Origin: Bacteroidota bacterium
GTDB lineage: Bacteria > Bacteroidota > Bacteroidia > Flavobacteriales > Weeksellaceae
DNA: 64,000 nucleotides
NCBI GenBank assembly: GCA_023386965.1
Contig: JAEWIR010000046.1
Span: forward strand, 1-64,000
Reading direction: 5' to 3'
In this document: positions 16,279 to 24,534 of the stretch, one piece after another
Layout of the letters: every line of letters begins with the position of its first letter
How positions within the stretch are numbered: the first letter of the stretch is position 1
Notes under the pieces: model-generated
Seen by the model: the letters and a program-made list of their open reading frames with translations, nothing else
Told to the model about the DNA's origin: nothing
Database searches by the model: none
Made by a program: the position numbers and the translations under genes

Positions 16279-16560
16279 TTAAAGAACATCCTGAATTTCT
16301 TTATTCTTCTGGAATGTCGCCTTGGCATACGTGCAAAGCGGAATCACTTTTTTACCGTTTTCACGTGCATATTCCGCGCCCGCAAATACAAGTTTTTTTG
16401 CAAGACCCTGCCCGTTGTAGGCTTCATCTACCTCGGTATGGTCAATGATAAACTTATCATCACCGGCGCCCGTGTAAGTCATGCTGCCGGCTTTCCTGCC
16501 GTCTACATAAAGGTTGAATGCACCTTTTTGTCCGTCTTTTTCGTGTTTAATTTCAGTCAT
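16279..16560 (-). CDS. Small GNAT-like N-acetyltransferase (YjdJ/NATD1 type)
   Basis: A 93-residue single-domain protein of the compact GNAT subgroup (COG2388). It has the acetyl-CoA-binding segment Gly-Gln-Gly-Leu-Ala-Lys-Lys-Leu (about residues 51-58), preceded by the Ile-Asp-His-Thr-Glu-Val strand, and a late Pro-Leu-Cys-Thr-Tyr-Ala motif. Its acceptor is unknown; family members lack the N-terminal half of standard GNATs. It lies 41 bases after the pirin gene on the same strand and is followed by a terminator, so it probably ends a pirin-GNAT transcript. Confidence 0.9.
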   Translation of the reverse strand: MTEIKHEKDGQKGAFNLYVDGRKAGSMTYTGAGDDKFIIDHTEVDEAYNGQGLAKKLVFAGAEYARENGKKVIPLCTYAKATFQKNKEIQDVL

Positions 16561-16601
16561 ATCTTTTATTTTGTTTAGTGTTTATTTGGTGTTTTGAGGA
16601 T

Positions 16602-17510
16602 CTATCTCGAAAGTCTTGACTTAAGTACTGCTTCCGGCAGCGGCACATAATCCTCAGTATCACCCGGTACCAAAGGGAATGCCTCATGGTTTTGAAAATG
16701 CCAGTTCTGCGTGGCCTTTTCAATAAGCTCCTTATCAGAACTGACGAAATTCCAGAAAATATAACGCTCTTCAGGAAAAGGCTCGCCGCCAAAAAGATAA
16801 ACGGTTGCATTATCGCTCATTTCAAATTCGCAGAGTTTCGCATCTTTGGCGATAAGCAGTTGCTTCCCACCGAAAACCTGGCCGTCCACTGTTACTGTTC
16901 CTTCCAGGACATACATGGCCACTTCGCCAAAAAGTTCACCTCCAATATTCACTTTCTGAACTCCTGTGCTGTTAATTTCAAGAAAGAAAAGAGGCGAGTG
17001 AACAGGTACAGGTGATTTTCTGCCCGAAAGTTCACCTGCAATAAGTTTATACCGCAAGCCTCCGTCCGTCCAGCCAGGAACATCAGCCGCTTCGGTATGA
17101 TGAAAACTCGGTTCACCTTCTTCCAGATCTTTTGGAAGCCCCACCCAAATCTGGAATCCGTGAAGATGTTTTTCAGTGTTTCTCAGGTATTCAGGAGTCC
17201 TTTCAGAATGTACTACACCTTTCCCCGCTGTCATCCAGTTTACCGCTCCCGGCTGTATCTCCAAGTCGTTTCCGAGACTGTCTTTATGCTGTATGGCTCC
17301 TTCCAGCAGATAGGTAAGCGTAGAAAGTCCGATATGTGGGTGCGGTGCGACATCAAGATTCTGGTAATCCTTCAGTGCCGCGGGACCCATATGGTCTATA
17401 AATACAAAGGGTCCGACCGCTCTTTTCTCGCGGAAAGGCAGTAGGCGGCCCACCAGAAAATTGCCGATATCTGCGGCTTTTTCTTCAATGATTAATCCAA
17501 GGTTAGACAT
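16602..17510 (-). CDS. Pirin family protein
   Basis: A 302-residue bicupin protein of the pirin/YhhW group. The N-terminal cupin holds the metal-binding His-Pro-His-x-Gly-Leu-Ser motif (about residues 57-63), and further ligands lie in the Gly-Val-Val-His-Ser-Glu segment (about 98-103). Some bacterial pirins have quercetin 2,3-dioxygenase activity, others bind regulators; which applies here is unknown. A TATTTTTG box on the minus strand at 17577-17584 is a possible promoter with a leader of about 60 bases. Confidence 0.94.
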   Translation of the reverse strand: MSNLGLIIEEKAADIGNFLVGRLLPFREKRAVGPFVFIDHMGPAALKDYQNLDVAPHPHIGLSTLTYLLEGAIQHKDSLGNDLEIQPGAVNWMTAGKGVVHSERTPEYLRNTEKHLHGFQIWVGLPKDLEEGEPSFHHTEAADVPGWTDGGLRYKLIAGELSGRKSPVPVHSPLFFLEINSTGVQKVNIGGELFGEVAMYVLEGTVTVDGQVFGGKQLLIAKDAKLCEFEMSDNATVYLFGGEPFPEERYIFWNFVSSDKELIEKATQNWHFQNHEAFPLVPGDTEDYVPLPEAVLKSRLSR

Positions 17511-17595
17511 GGTGAAATGTTTTAATAGTGGAACTCTGAGTTATACCAATTCTGGAAGACTCAGACACGAATTTAGCAAAAATAGATCAGATGTT

Positions 17596-18645
17596 TTAAA
17601 GGACCCCCAGTCGGCGCTTAACTTCCGGTATCACCTGAGTAGCATAAAGTTCAATGGACTTCATGGTAAGCTCATGCGGCACGAAGCCCAGGCTGGCATG
17701 ACCCAGGAAACGTGTAAATCCAAAAAGTTGATGTTCGTATACGATCTTGTCCACCACCTGCCCCACGCTGCCAACCAGCAATGAACCTTCCGGTGAACGC
17801 ATGAATTCAAACTGCTGACGGGTCATCGGCTGCCACCCACGGCTTCTGCCTACACGGTCCATCATCTGCGCATAGTAAGGATAGTATTCATTAGCGACTT
17901 TTTCACCGTCTTCACCAATGAACATATGGTTGTTAATGCCTATTTGTAGGTCTTCGGACTTCACACCATTTTCCAGAGCAGTTTTTTTATAAAGGTTTAT
18001 AAATGGAGTAAACTGTTGTGGCATACCGCCAATGATGGCCAGCATGAGCGGCAAATGCAGTTTTGCAGCCCGGATTGCTGAGGCTGGTGTTCCGCCGGCT
18101 GCCAGCCAAACGGGAATTTCACCCTCAACTGCACGCGGATAAACTCCCAGATTGTTTATGGAAGCACGGTGCTGTCCGGACCAGTTTACGATTTCTGATT
18201 TGTTAATTTCCAACAGAAGATCCAGTTTTTCTTCAAAAAGTTCGTTATAATGATCCAGGTCATAGCCAAAAAGAGGGAAGGACTCAATAAAAGAACCGCG
18301 ACCGGCCATAATTTCAGCCCGGCCGCCTGAGATAGCGTCTACGGTGGCAAACTGCTGGTAAACTCGCACAGGATCTTCGGAACTCAGAACGGTAACTGCA
18401 GAGGTGAGTTTTATATTTTTGGTAATGGCGGCCGCTGCAGCCAGCACTGTTGTTGGTGACGATACAGCGTAATCCGGACGGTGATGCTCGCCTACTCCGT
18501 ATATTTCTATTCCAAGTTCATCTGCCAGTTTTATTTCCTCCAGCAGATCCTTAATTCTCTGCTGCGCATTGAGGCCTGTGTTTGCAGCAGTTTCAGGTGC
18601 GGCATCGGCGAAGGTCATCAGACCGAATTCTATCTTTTTACTCAT
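17596..18645 (-). CDS. LLM class flavin-dependent oxidoreductase
   Basis: A 349-residue protein of the bacterial luciferase-like monooxygenase superfamily, using reduced FMN or F420. The TIM-barrel start (Phe-Gly-Leu-Met-Thr-Phe), the Gly-Val-Gly-Glu-His-His-Arg-Pro segment near residue 50 and the Ser-Ser-Glu-Asp-Pro-Val-Arg-Val-Tyr-Gln segment near 105 are typical of the Atu3640-like group. A Gly-Ser-Val-Gly-Gln-Val-Val-Asp-Lys helix near the C-terminus fits the same fold. The substrate is unknown. It follows the DHA2 exporter gene by about 100 bases on the same strand. Confidence 0.92.
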   Translation of the reverse strand: MSKKIEFGLMTFADAAPETAANTGLNAQQRIKDLLEEIKLADELGIEIYGVGEHHRPDYAVSSPTTVLAAAAAITKNIKLTSAVTVLSSEDPVRVYQQFATVDAISGGRAEIMAGRGSFIESFPLFGYDLDHYNELFEEKLDLLLEINKSEIVNWSGQHRASINNLGVYPRAVEGEIPVWLAAGGTPASAIRAAKLHLPLMLAIIGGMPQQFTPFINLYKKTALENGVKSEDLQIGINNHMFIGEDGEKVANEYYPYYAQMMDRVGRSRGWQPMTRQQFEFMRSPEGSLLVGSVGQVVDKIVYEHQLFGFTRFLGHASLGFVPHELTMKSIELYATQVIPEVKRRLGVL

Positions 18646-18668
18646 TGATGTCGGATTTAATGTTCATA

Positions 18669-18676
18669 CAAATATA
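18669..18676 (-). promoter_or_regulatory. -7 box of the LLM oxidoreductase gene
   Basis: Minus-strand TATATTTG, 23 bases upstream of the ATG. Confidence 0.5.
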
Positions 18677-18748
18677 TCCTTCCTTTACTGCCTGTACATT
18701 GACTTAAGTTAAGAAGCTGCAGCCCGGTGTCTTAAGCAGCTTTTGTTA

Positions 18749-20155
18749 TTATTGGGCGGACCGCATGTTTTCGCCATCGCGGTAGTGAAGCCGGCGGAAG
18801 ACAAAACCTGAAAATATGGTCAGTATACCCACCACGATAAAGGTGTATCGGAAAGCCAGATGGGGATTCCCGTGCATCAATGCAGCGTTACCTTCAAAAA
18901 TCTTAAGTACGATAAGCCCGAAAGCAATACCGAAACCGATGGCCAGCTGTTGGTTTACTGCCAGCAGTGAGTTTCCGCTGCTTGTATGGCTGTTTCGCAG
19001 GTCGGCCAGGGAAATGGTATTCATGGAGGTGAACTGTATGGAATTGAAAAAGCCGAGGATGGCTATGATAGGCAGAAACCACCAGATGGACGTGTTAATA
19101 TTTGGTAGAGCCATACAGCAAATCAGGAATCCGATAATGAAAGTATTGATCATGAGTGTTTTTCTATAGCCGAATCTGTTCAGAATCTTAATAACAGACG
19201 ATTTTCCAAACATGGCTGTCAGTGCCATGGGTGCTACAATCCAGCCCGATATCACTGCGCTTTGGCCGTAGGCGATCTGTATCATGAGTGGCAGGAGCAG
19301 CGGCACTGAACTGATGCCCAGGCGTGTGGCCAGATTTCCCAAAACGCCTACTCTGAAGGTGCGGACCTGAAACAGATTTAACGGAAAAATCGGATCGGTA
19401 GTCTTGCTTGCATGTCGGTAATAGTAGTAGATCATCAGGAATCCAAGTACAAAAATAAGCAGCACAGGAGTGGTACGCGTGCTTGTTCCGAAAAGTTCAA
19501 GAGCCACTGAAAGAAGCAGCGAGGCGGAAGCGAAAATAAGGAAGCCTTTCAAATCAAAACTGATTTCAGCCGATTTATAGTCGGGCATGTATTTCAGGCT
19601 CAGGAAAATGCCGGTTAATCCTATAGGTATATTAATGAGGAATATCCAGTGCCATGAGAGATAATCTACCATATATCCACCTACAAGAGGACCCAGTACC
19701 GGACCGATTAAGGCCGGAACAATGGCATAATTAAGTGCCGGCAAAAGTTCATTCCTGTCATAAGTTTTAATCAGCGCCAGACGGCCTACCGGAGTCATGA
19801 GACTGCCTCCAATTCCCTGTACAACGCGTGAAACTACAAGTTGAGTGAGGTTTTGAGATGCTGCGCAAAACAGAGATCCCAGGCTGAATACAATAATGGA
19901 AAATATAAATATCTTCTTTGTGCCGAATTTATCTGCCAAAAAACCACTCACGGGCATGAACAGTGCCAGTGTGAGTACGTAGCTTATGATGGTATTCTGC
20001 ATATCCAGCGGCGATTCGCGCAGATCTGCGGCAATGGAAGGTAAAGAGGTGTTCAGGATCGTGGAGTCCAGCATCTGCATGAAAATTGCCGTCGCAAGGA
20101 TGAAGGGTAGAATTCTTTTAGTTGGGGTATCGAAAGTCTTTGTGGAATTGGGCAT
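18749..20155 (-). CDS. MFS exporter, DHA2 (EmrB/QacA-like) family
   Basis: A 468-residue major facilitator with about 14 hydrophobic helices, as in drug:H+ antiporter family 2. Diagnostic features are the Leu-Asp-Ser-Thr-Ile-Leu-Asn-Thr-Ser-Leu-Pro segment in helix 1, motif A (Gly-Phe-Leu-Ala-Asp-Lys-Phe-Gly-Thr-Lys) after helix 2 and the Arg-Val-Val-Gln-Gly-Ile-Gly-Gly motif in helix 4. These are multidrug or toxic-compound exporters of the inner membrane. I chose the ATG at 20155; a TTG one codon upstream is possible. No partner HlyD/EmrA adaptor or regulator gene lies beside it. Confidence 0.93.
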   Translation of the reverse strand: MPNSTKTFDTPTKRILPFILATAIFMQMLDSTILNTSLPSIAADLRESPLDMQNTIISYVLTLALFMPVSGFLADKFGTKKIFIFSIIVFSLGSLFCAASQNLTQLVVSRVVQGIGGSLMTPVGRLALIKTYDRNELLPALNYAIVPALIGPVLGPLVGGYMVDYLSWHWIFLINIPIGLTGIFLSLKYMPDYKSAEISFDLKGFLIFASASLLLSVALELFGTSTRTTPVLLIFVLGFLMIYYYYRHASKTTDPIFPLNLFQVRTFRVGVLGNLATRLGISSVPLLLPLMIQIAYGQSAVISGWIVAPMALTAMFGKSSVIKILNRFGYRKTLMINTFIIGFLICCMALPNINTSIWWFLPIIAILGFFNSIQFTSMNTISLADLRNSHTSSGNSLLAVNQQLAIGFGIAFGLIVLKIFEGNAALMHGNPHLAFRYTFIVVGILTIFSGFVFRRLHYRDGENMRSAQ

Positions 20156-20221
20156 CAACAGGTGTTATCAAAAAATGAACCTAAAAAATGGAGGGTAATT
20201 TAAAATCCTTTAAAGCGATAC

Positions 20222-20249
20222 AAAAAAACCTGCCGGATCAGGCAGGTTT
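20222..20249 (-). terminator. Intrinsic terminator after the secreted-protein gene
   Basis: AAACCTGCC and GGCAGGTTT form a perfect 9-bp stem with a six-base loop, followed on the minus strand by a run of T residues. It lies four bases after the stop at 20254. Confidence 0.88.
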
Positions 20250-20253
20250 CATT

Positions 20254-21069
20254 TTAATATTTCTTGTCTCTGTGTTCCACGTCAGTCCACGGACCGCCAT
20301 CTTTTTTATATCTCACAAAAATATAATCCTCAAAATCAAGAGTTTTGTAAACAATGTTGTCATTTCCTACCTGAAAGGCAGTGATGTAATAATAGTCGGC
20401 ATCGCTCTTCACTTTCTTGTCGCCCATTTTAGCACTTTCGGGAACAAAGTTTGGGAATGAATAATTAGGCAGGATGCTCTTCAGTTCAGTGTAAAACACT
20501 TCATTTTTCTTAGGGTCAGGTACAATATCCACAATCTTATAATCATCTTCATCGATCCACATATAGTAAATTTTCTGCTCCTGTGTTTTCTGATTGTCAG
20601 ATGTGAATGAATATAGCTTCTTAGGAAGCATGGTAACTACACTTTCAGGCTTAACGACTGAGAAATATTTCTCATTTTGAGGATCTACGTAAGTACGCAG
20701 GTTAAGCGCCATCACCGGATTAGTCCAGTCTTTGTTCTTGAAATACTGGTCCAGTGAAAGTTCGGCATCTTCCCTGTACTTCCTGTTTTCTTTAGTAAGG
20801 GTTTTTGTAGGGATTTGAGGCATAATTTCTTTTACAAAAGAATAAAGTACCCGAGGCTTAATTTCTTTTAGATGGGGGTAAGCCTGTAATTCCTCAACCT
20901 TTGTAAGCCAGAAATATTGCTGGTAGAAATCTTCTTTATCCTTGGATTTTACATTTTTGTATGAAACGCCCAGTTTTTTTGAATTCATTACGGACTCAAA
21001 CTTATTTTGTGCAAAGTTTAAGTTAAAAGCCAGCAATGCAGTAAAAAGTAGAATTAAGTTTCTTCTCAT
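20254..21069 (-). CDS. Secreted protein of unknown function
   Basis: A 271-residue protein with a clear signal peptide (Arg-Arg, hydrophobic core, Asn-Phe-Ala-Gln at about residues 18-21). The mature part is rich in lysine, tyrosine and aspartate. I recognise no family domain. It is not a lipoprotein, as no lipobox cysteine is present, and no C-terminal T9SS sorting domain is visible. It is transcribed alone, with a TATATTTG box upstream at 21094-21101 and a strong terminator. Confidence 0.82.
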   Translation of the reverse strand: MRRNLILLFTALLAFNLNFAQNKFESVMNSKKLGVSYKNVKSKDKEDFYQQYFWLTKVEELQAYPHLKEIKPRVLYSFVKEIMPQIPTKTLTKENRKYREDAELSLDQYFKNKDWTNPVMALNLRTYVDPQNEKYFSVVKPESVVTMLPKKLYSFTSDNQKTQEQKIYYMWIDEDDYKIVDIVPDPKKNEVFYTELKSILPNYSFPNFVPESAKMGDKKVKSDADYYYITAFQVGNDNIVYKTLDFEDYIFVRYKKDGGPWTDVEHRDKKY

Positions 21070-21093
21070 TTTTTTGAATTGTTAAGTATTTTC

Positions 21094-21101
21094 CAAATAT
21101 A
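21094..21101 (-). promoter_or_regulatory. -7 box of the secreted-protein gene
   Basis: Minus-strand TATATTTG, 24 bases before the ATG. The rest of 21102-21241 is AT-rich and shows no gene. Confidence 0.5.
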
Positions 21102-21241
21102 GTTAATTATTGGATAATCTTTGGGCGCATTTGTTAAAATTCAAATTTAATATTTTGCCATTATTCAGATTTGCTGAACAAAACATGCACATTATCAGTG
21201 TTTTAATGTCCTTATTTTTTTAAGCCACTAAAATGGATTTG

Positions 21242-22909
21242 TTAATACGACTCCTCATGCACATTTACAGCGCGGCCACTTGGGTCACTTAAGTTTTTAA
21301 AGGCTTCATCCCACTCCAAAGCAATGGGCGTTGAACAGGCTACAGAAGGTACAGACGGAACTGTAGCGGCAGCAGTTTCACTCGGGAAGTGTTCCTCAAA
21401 AATGGTTCTGTAGCGGTACTCTTCCTTATTTTGCGGAGTATTAAGCGGAAATCTGAATTTTGCATTGACCATCATCTCATCAGAAACTTCGTTTTCGGCT
21501 GCCTCTTTAAGCGAATCGATCCAGGAATATCCTACGCCGTCTGAGAACTGCTCTTTCTGCCGCCACGCAATGCTGTCCGGCAGCAAATCTTCAAAAGCTT
21601 TCCGAAGTATGTATTTTTCCATCCGGCCATTTGCCAGACTGATCATCTTGTCGGCGGGGTTCACAGTCATCGCCACATCCATAAACTCTTTGTCCAGAAA
21701 CGGAACCCTACCTTCAATGCCCCAGCTCATAAGCGCTTTGTTGGCCCGAAGACAGTCGTAAAGGTGCAGTTTACTTAATTTTCTTACGGTTTCGTCATGG
21801 AATTCCTTTGCATTGGGTGCTTTATGGAAGTAAAGATATCCACCAAAAAGTTCGTCGCTGCCTTCACCGGAAAGTACCATTTTAATTCCCATGGATTTAA
21901 TTACCCTGGCCAGAAGGTACATAGGCGTAGATGCTCTTACAGTTGTAACGTCATAGGTTTCCAGATGATAGATAACATCGCGGATTGCATCCAGACCTTC
22001 CTGTACAGTAAAATGGACTTCATGATGTATGGAACCAATATGATCTGCGGCTTTTTGTGCTGCAACAAGGTCGGGCGAGCCTTGCAGACCTACAGCAAAA
22101 CTGTGCAGGCGCGGATACCAGGCTTCCTCCTGATCACCGCTTTCAATACGGTTGCGGGCGTACTTGGCTGTTACGGCAGCAATAATAGACGAGTCCAGAC
22201 CACCGCTTAACAAAACCCCATAGGGAACATCACTCATGAGCTGGCGGTGCACCGCGGCTTCCAAGCCTTGCCGGATTTTACTGATGTCCGTTTGATTCTC
22301 TTTAACACTGTCGTAGTCCTCCCAGCCACGGCTGTACCATTTTTGCATTTCAAAACCTTCGGCACTGAACAGATAGTGGCCCGGCAGAAATACCTCAATC
22401 GATTTGCAGACTCCTTCCAGGGCTTTCAGTTCAGAGGCTACAAAATAATTTCCGTTACGGTCCCAACCCTGATAAAGCGGGCAAATACCCATATGGTCAC
22501 GACCAACCAGATAAACTCCTGTTTCGGAATCATAAAGGGCGAAGGCAAATATGCCGTTCAGTTTTTCCAGAAAATCCTTCCCATGCCTGCGGTAGAGAGC
22601 CAGAATTACTTCGCAGTCCGATTGCGTAAGGAATTCATAGTCCGGAAACTCAGCACGTAGCTCGCGGTGATTATATATTTCCCCGTTTACTGCCAACACT
22701 ACTTTTCCGTCTTTGGTAAAAAGGGGTTGTTTTCCGGAGGTGGGATCTACGATGGCCAGCCTTTCGTGGGAGAAGATCACCCGCTCATCCTGGAAAATGC
22801 CGCTCCAGTCGGGACCGCGGTGGCGAACTTTTCGGGACATCTGAAGGATTTGGGGCCTTAATGTTTCTGTTTTCTGTTTTGCATCAAGCAAGCAAACGAT
22901 TCCACACAT
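21242..22909 (-). CDS. asnB: Asparagine synthase (glutamine-hydrolysing) B
   Basis: A 555-residue AsnB that makes asparagine from aspartate, glutamine and ATP. The N-terminal nucleophile glutaminase domain begins Met-Cys-Gly-Ile-Val with Cys2 catalytic after methionine removal and has Arg-His-Arg-Gly-Pro near residue 30. The synthetase domain has the ATP pyrophosphatase loop Ser-Gly-Gly-Leu-Asp-Ser-Ser (about 231-237) and the later Gly-Glu-Gly-Ser-Asp-Glu-Leu-Phe-Gly-Gly motif. Length matches E. coli AsnB. It is a single-gene unit with one of the best promoters in the window. Confidence 0.97.
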   Translation of the reverse strand: MCGIVCLLDAKQKTETLRPQILQMSRKVRHRGPDWSGIFQDERVIFSHERLAIVDPTSGKQPLFTKDGKVVLAVNGEIYNHRELRAEFPDYEFLTQSDCEVILALYRRHGKDFLEKLNGIFAFALYDSETGVYLVGRDHMGICPLYQGWDRNGNYFVASELKALEGVCKSIEVFLPGHYLFSAEGFEMQKWYSRGWEDYDSVKENQTDISKIRQGLEAAVHRQLMSDVPYGVLLSGGLDSSIIAAVTAKYARNRIESGDQEEAWYPRLHSFAVGLQGSPDLVAAQKAADHIGSIHHEVHFTVQEGLDAIRDVIYHLETYDVTTVRASTPMYLLARVIKSMGIKMVLSGEGSDELFGGYLYFHKAPNAKEFHDETVRKLSKLHLYDCLRANKALMSWGIEGRVPFLDKEFMDVAMTVNPADKMISLANGRMEKYILRKAFEDLLPDSIAWRQKEQFSDGVGYSWIDSLKEAAENEVSDEMMVNAKFRFPLNTPQNKEEYRYRTIFEEHFPSETAAATVPSVPSVACSTPIALEWDEAFKNLSDPSGRAVNVHEESY

Positions 22910-22945
22910 AATAAAAAGTTATTTGGTTAGTAGTTATATTTAATA

Positions 22946-22976
22946 CAAACTTATCAATATACTTAATATTACCAAA
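22946..22976 (-). promoter_or_regulatory. Promoter of asnB
   Basis: On the minus strand, TTTG, a 19-base spacer and TAAGTTTG give an essentially perfect flavobacterial promoter. The leader would be about 30 bases. The rest of 22977-23079 is very AT-rich and shows no gene. Confidence 0.8.
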
Positions 22977-23079
22977 TAAAAATCATTATTTATGAAATAA
23001 ATAGACTGTTTAAATGAAATTGTGTGTAAAAAATTAATTTGATAAGGTTTTCATAATGTCCCCGCGAAAAATTTTTCAC

Positions 23080-23104
23080 AAAAAAAACAGCCCGAAAGCT
23101 GTTT
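23080..23104 (-). terminator. Intrinsic terminator of the RNA m5C methyltransferase gene
   Basis: Minus-strand AAACAGC/GCTGTTT stem with a six-base loop, followed by eight T residues. Confidence 0.85.
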
Positions 23105-23126
23105 AATAATTTAATTAGTCTGGTTT

Positions 23127-24332
23127 TCAGGGGTTACGTGCCATAAGCGCCATGTAAAATCCGTCGAAACCATCACTGGGCATCACTTTCTCTTCTTTTA
23201 TAAGTTTGAATTCCGGATTGTTCTTCAGGAAAATTTCTACCTGCTCGTTGTTCTCACTTGGTAAAATGGAACAGGTGGCATACAGCATCTTTCCGCCTTT
23301 CTTCAGCATTTTTGAGTAGTCCTGAAGGATTTGCTGCTGTTCCTGCTTAATACGGTCTATAAAATCCTGGTCAATTTTCCACTTGGAGTCCGGGTTCCTT
23401 TTCAGTACGCCGAGTCCGGAGCAGGGTGCATCGATAAGCAGGCGGTCTGCTTTTTCGTGCAGACGCTTGATTACTTTATTATCTTCAATAAACCTTGTCT
23501 CAATATTGTGAGCACCGGCCCGCTTTGCCCGGCGTTTCAATTCGGCCAGTTTCCATTCATAAATATCCAGAGCGATAATCTGACCTTTATTTTTCATCAA
23601 AGCGGCCAGATGCAGTGTTTTACCACCTGCTCCGGCACAGGCATCAACAACGCGCATACCTTCCTGAACATCAAGCAGTTCACCAATTTTCTGCGAAGAA
23701 GCATCCTGAACTTCAAAAAGTCCGTCTTTGAAGGCGGAGGTAAGGAAAACATTTTTCTTTTCCTCCAGCTGAACGGCGTCCGGATAGTTGCGTATCTGGA
23801 AGCTTTCCACATCTTCATCCTTGAGGTCGGAAACAAGTTCTTTCGCTGTCGTTTTCAATGTGTTAGCCCGTAAAATAGTGGGTGCCTGTTCATTCAGTGC
23901 GTTCATTTCACGCTCCCAACCGCTGCCCAGCTCCTTCTCCAGCGTACCGGCCAGCCATTCCGGGATGGAATGTTCAATTGCCTTGTTCGGAACGGTGTTT
24001 TTCTTCAGCTTGGTAAGGATATCGGCTGTCTTGATACCGTCAAATTCCTCAAATTTTTTATAATGGGTCTTGCTCCAAAGACAGTACGCAAGTATCAGTT
24101 TGTAAACATTGTTCGGCTTTACGCCCTCTCCCATATAGTATTCCAGGCGTTTTTTCCAGCGGATAATGTCATAGAAAATCTGCGAAACGACTTTGCGGTC
24201 TTCACTGCCCCATTTTTTATGAGCTTTAAGAAGTCTTTCAATTACCTTGTCGGCATATTTTCTTTCCTGAAAGAAGGTTTCCTGTAATGCATCGTGGATA
24301 CCAATCAGTAAGTTGCGGTGTATGAGTTCCAT
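23127..24332 (-). CDS. RsmB/NOP family rRNA m5C methyltransferase
   Basis: A 401-residue RNA cytosine-5 methyltransferase. The N-terminal part is helical and NusB-like (about residues 1-130). The catalytic domain has the SAM motif Asp-Ala-Cys-Ala-Gly-Ala-Gly-Gly-Lys-Thr, the Asp-Ala-Pro-Cys-Ser-Gly motif with one catalytic cysteine, and the Ala-Thr-Cys-Ser motif with the second. The architecture fits RsmB (16S rRNA C967), but without a tree the exact target site is uncertain, so no symbol is given. It is a single-gene unit with a TAATTTTG box upstream and a terminator. Confidence 0.93.
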   Translation of the reverse strand: MELIHRNLLIGIHDALQETFFQERKYADKVIERLLKAHKKWGSEDRKVVSQIFYDIIRWKKRLEYYMGEGVKPNNVYKLILAYCLWSKTHYKKFEEFDGIKTADILTKLKKNTVPNKAIEHSIPEWLAGTLEKELGSGWEREMNALNEQAPTILRANTLKTTAKELVSDLKDEDVESFQIRNYPDAVQLEEKKNVFLTSAFKDGLFEVQDASSQKIGELLDVQEGMRVVDACAGAGGKTLHLAALMKNKGQIIALDIYEWKLAELKRRAKRAGAHNIETRFIEDNKVIKRLHEKADRLLIDAPCSGLGVLKRNPDSKWKIDQDFIDRIKQEQQQILQDYSKMLKKGGKMLYATCSILPSENNEQVEIFLKNNPEFKLIKEEKVMPSDGFDGFYMALMARNP

Positions 24333-24368
24333 AAAGTGGTATTTGCCTTAGAAGTTGATAAGGCTTTG

Positions 24369-24376
24369 CAAAATTA
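24369..24376 (-). promoter_or_regulatory. -7 box of the RNA m5C methyltransferase gene
   Basis: Minus-strand TAATTTTG, 36 bases before the ATG. Confidence 0.5.
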
Positions 24377-24399
24377 GTGATAATTTGAAGAATGTACAG

Positions 24400-24480
24400 A
24401 AGATGGGGTGATGAGGTAGTATGGAGGTGTGATGATTTGCTGATGTAATGATGTGTGAATGCGCGGATGTGATGATGTCT
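24400..24480. repeat. GATGATG-type low-complexity repeat
   Basis: This gene-free spacer is built of degenerate GATG/TGATG units, for example ATGATTTGCTGATG near 24433. A related tract occurs at 57376-57412. No ORF is supported. Confidence 0.6.
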
Positions 24481-24534
24481 CCAACCGCATTAGCATTATG
24501 CTTAGGAAATTTCAGTTAGTTTGCAGCGGAATAA

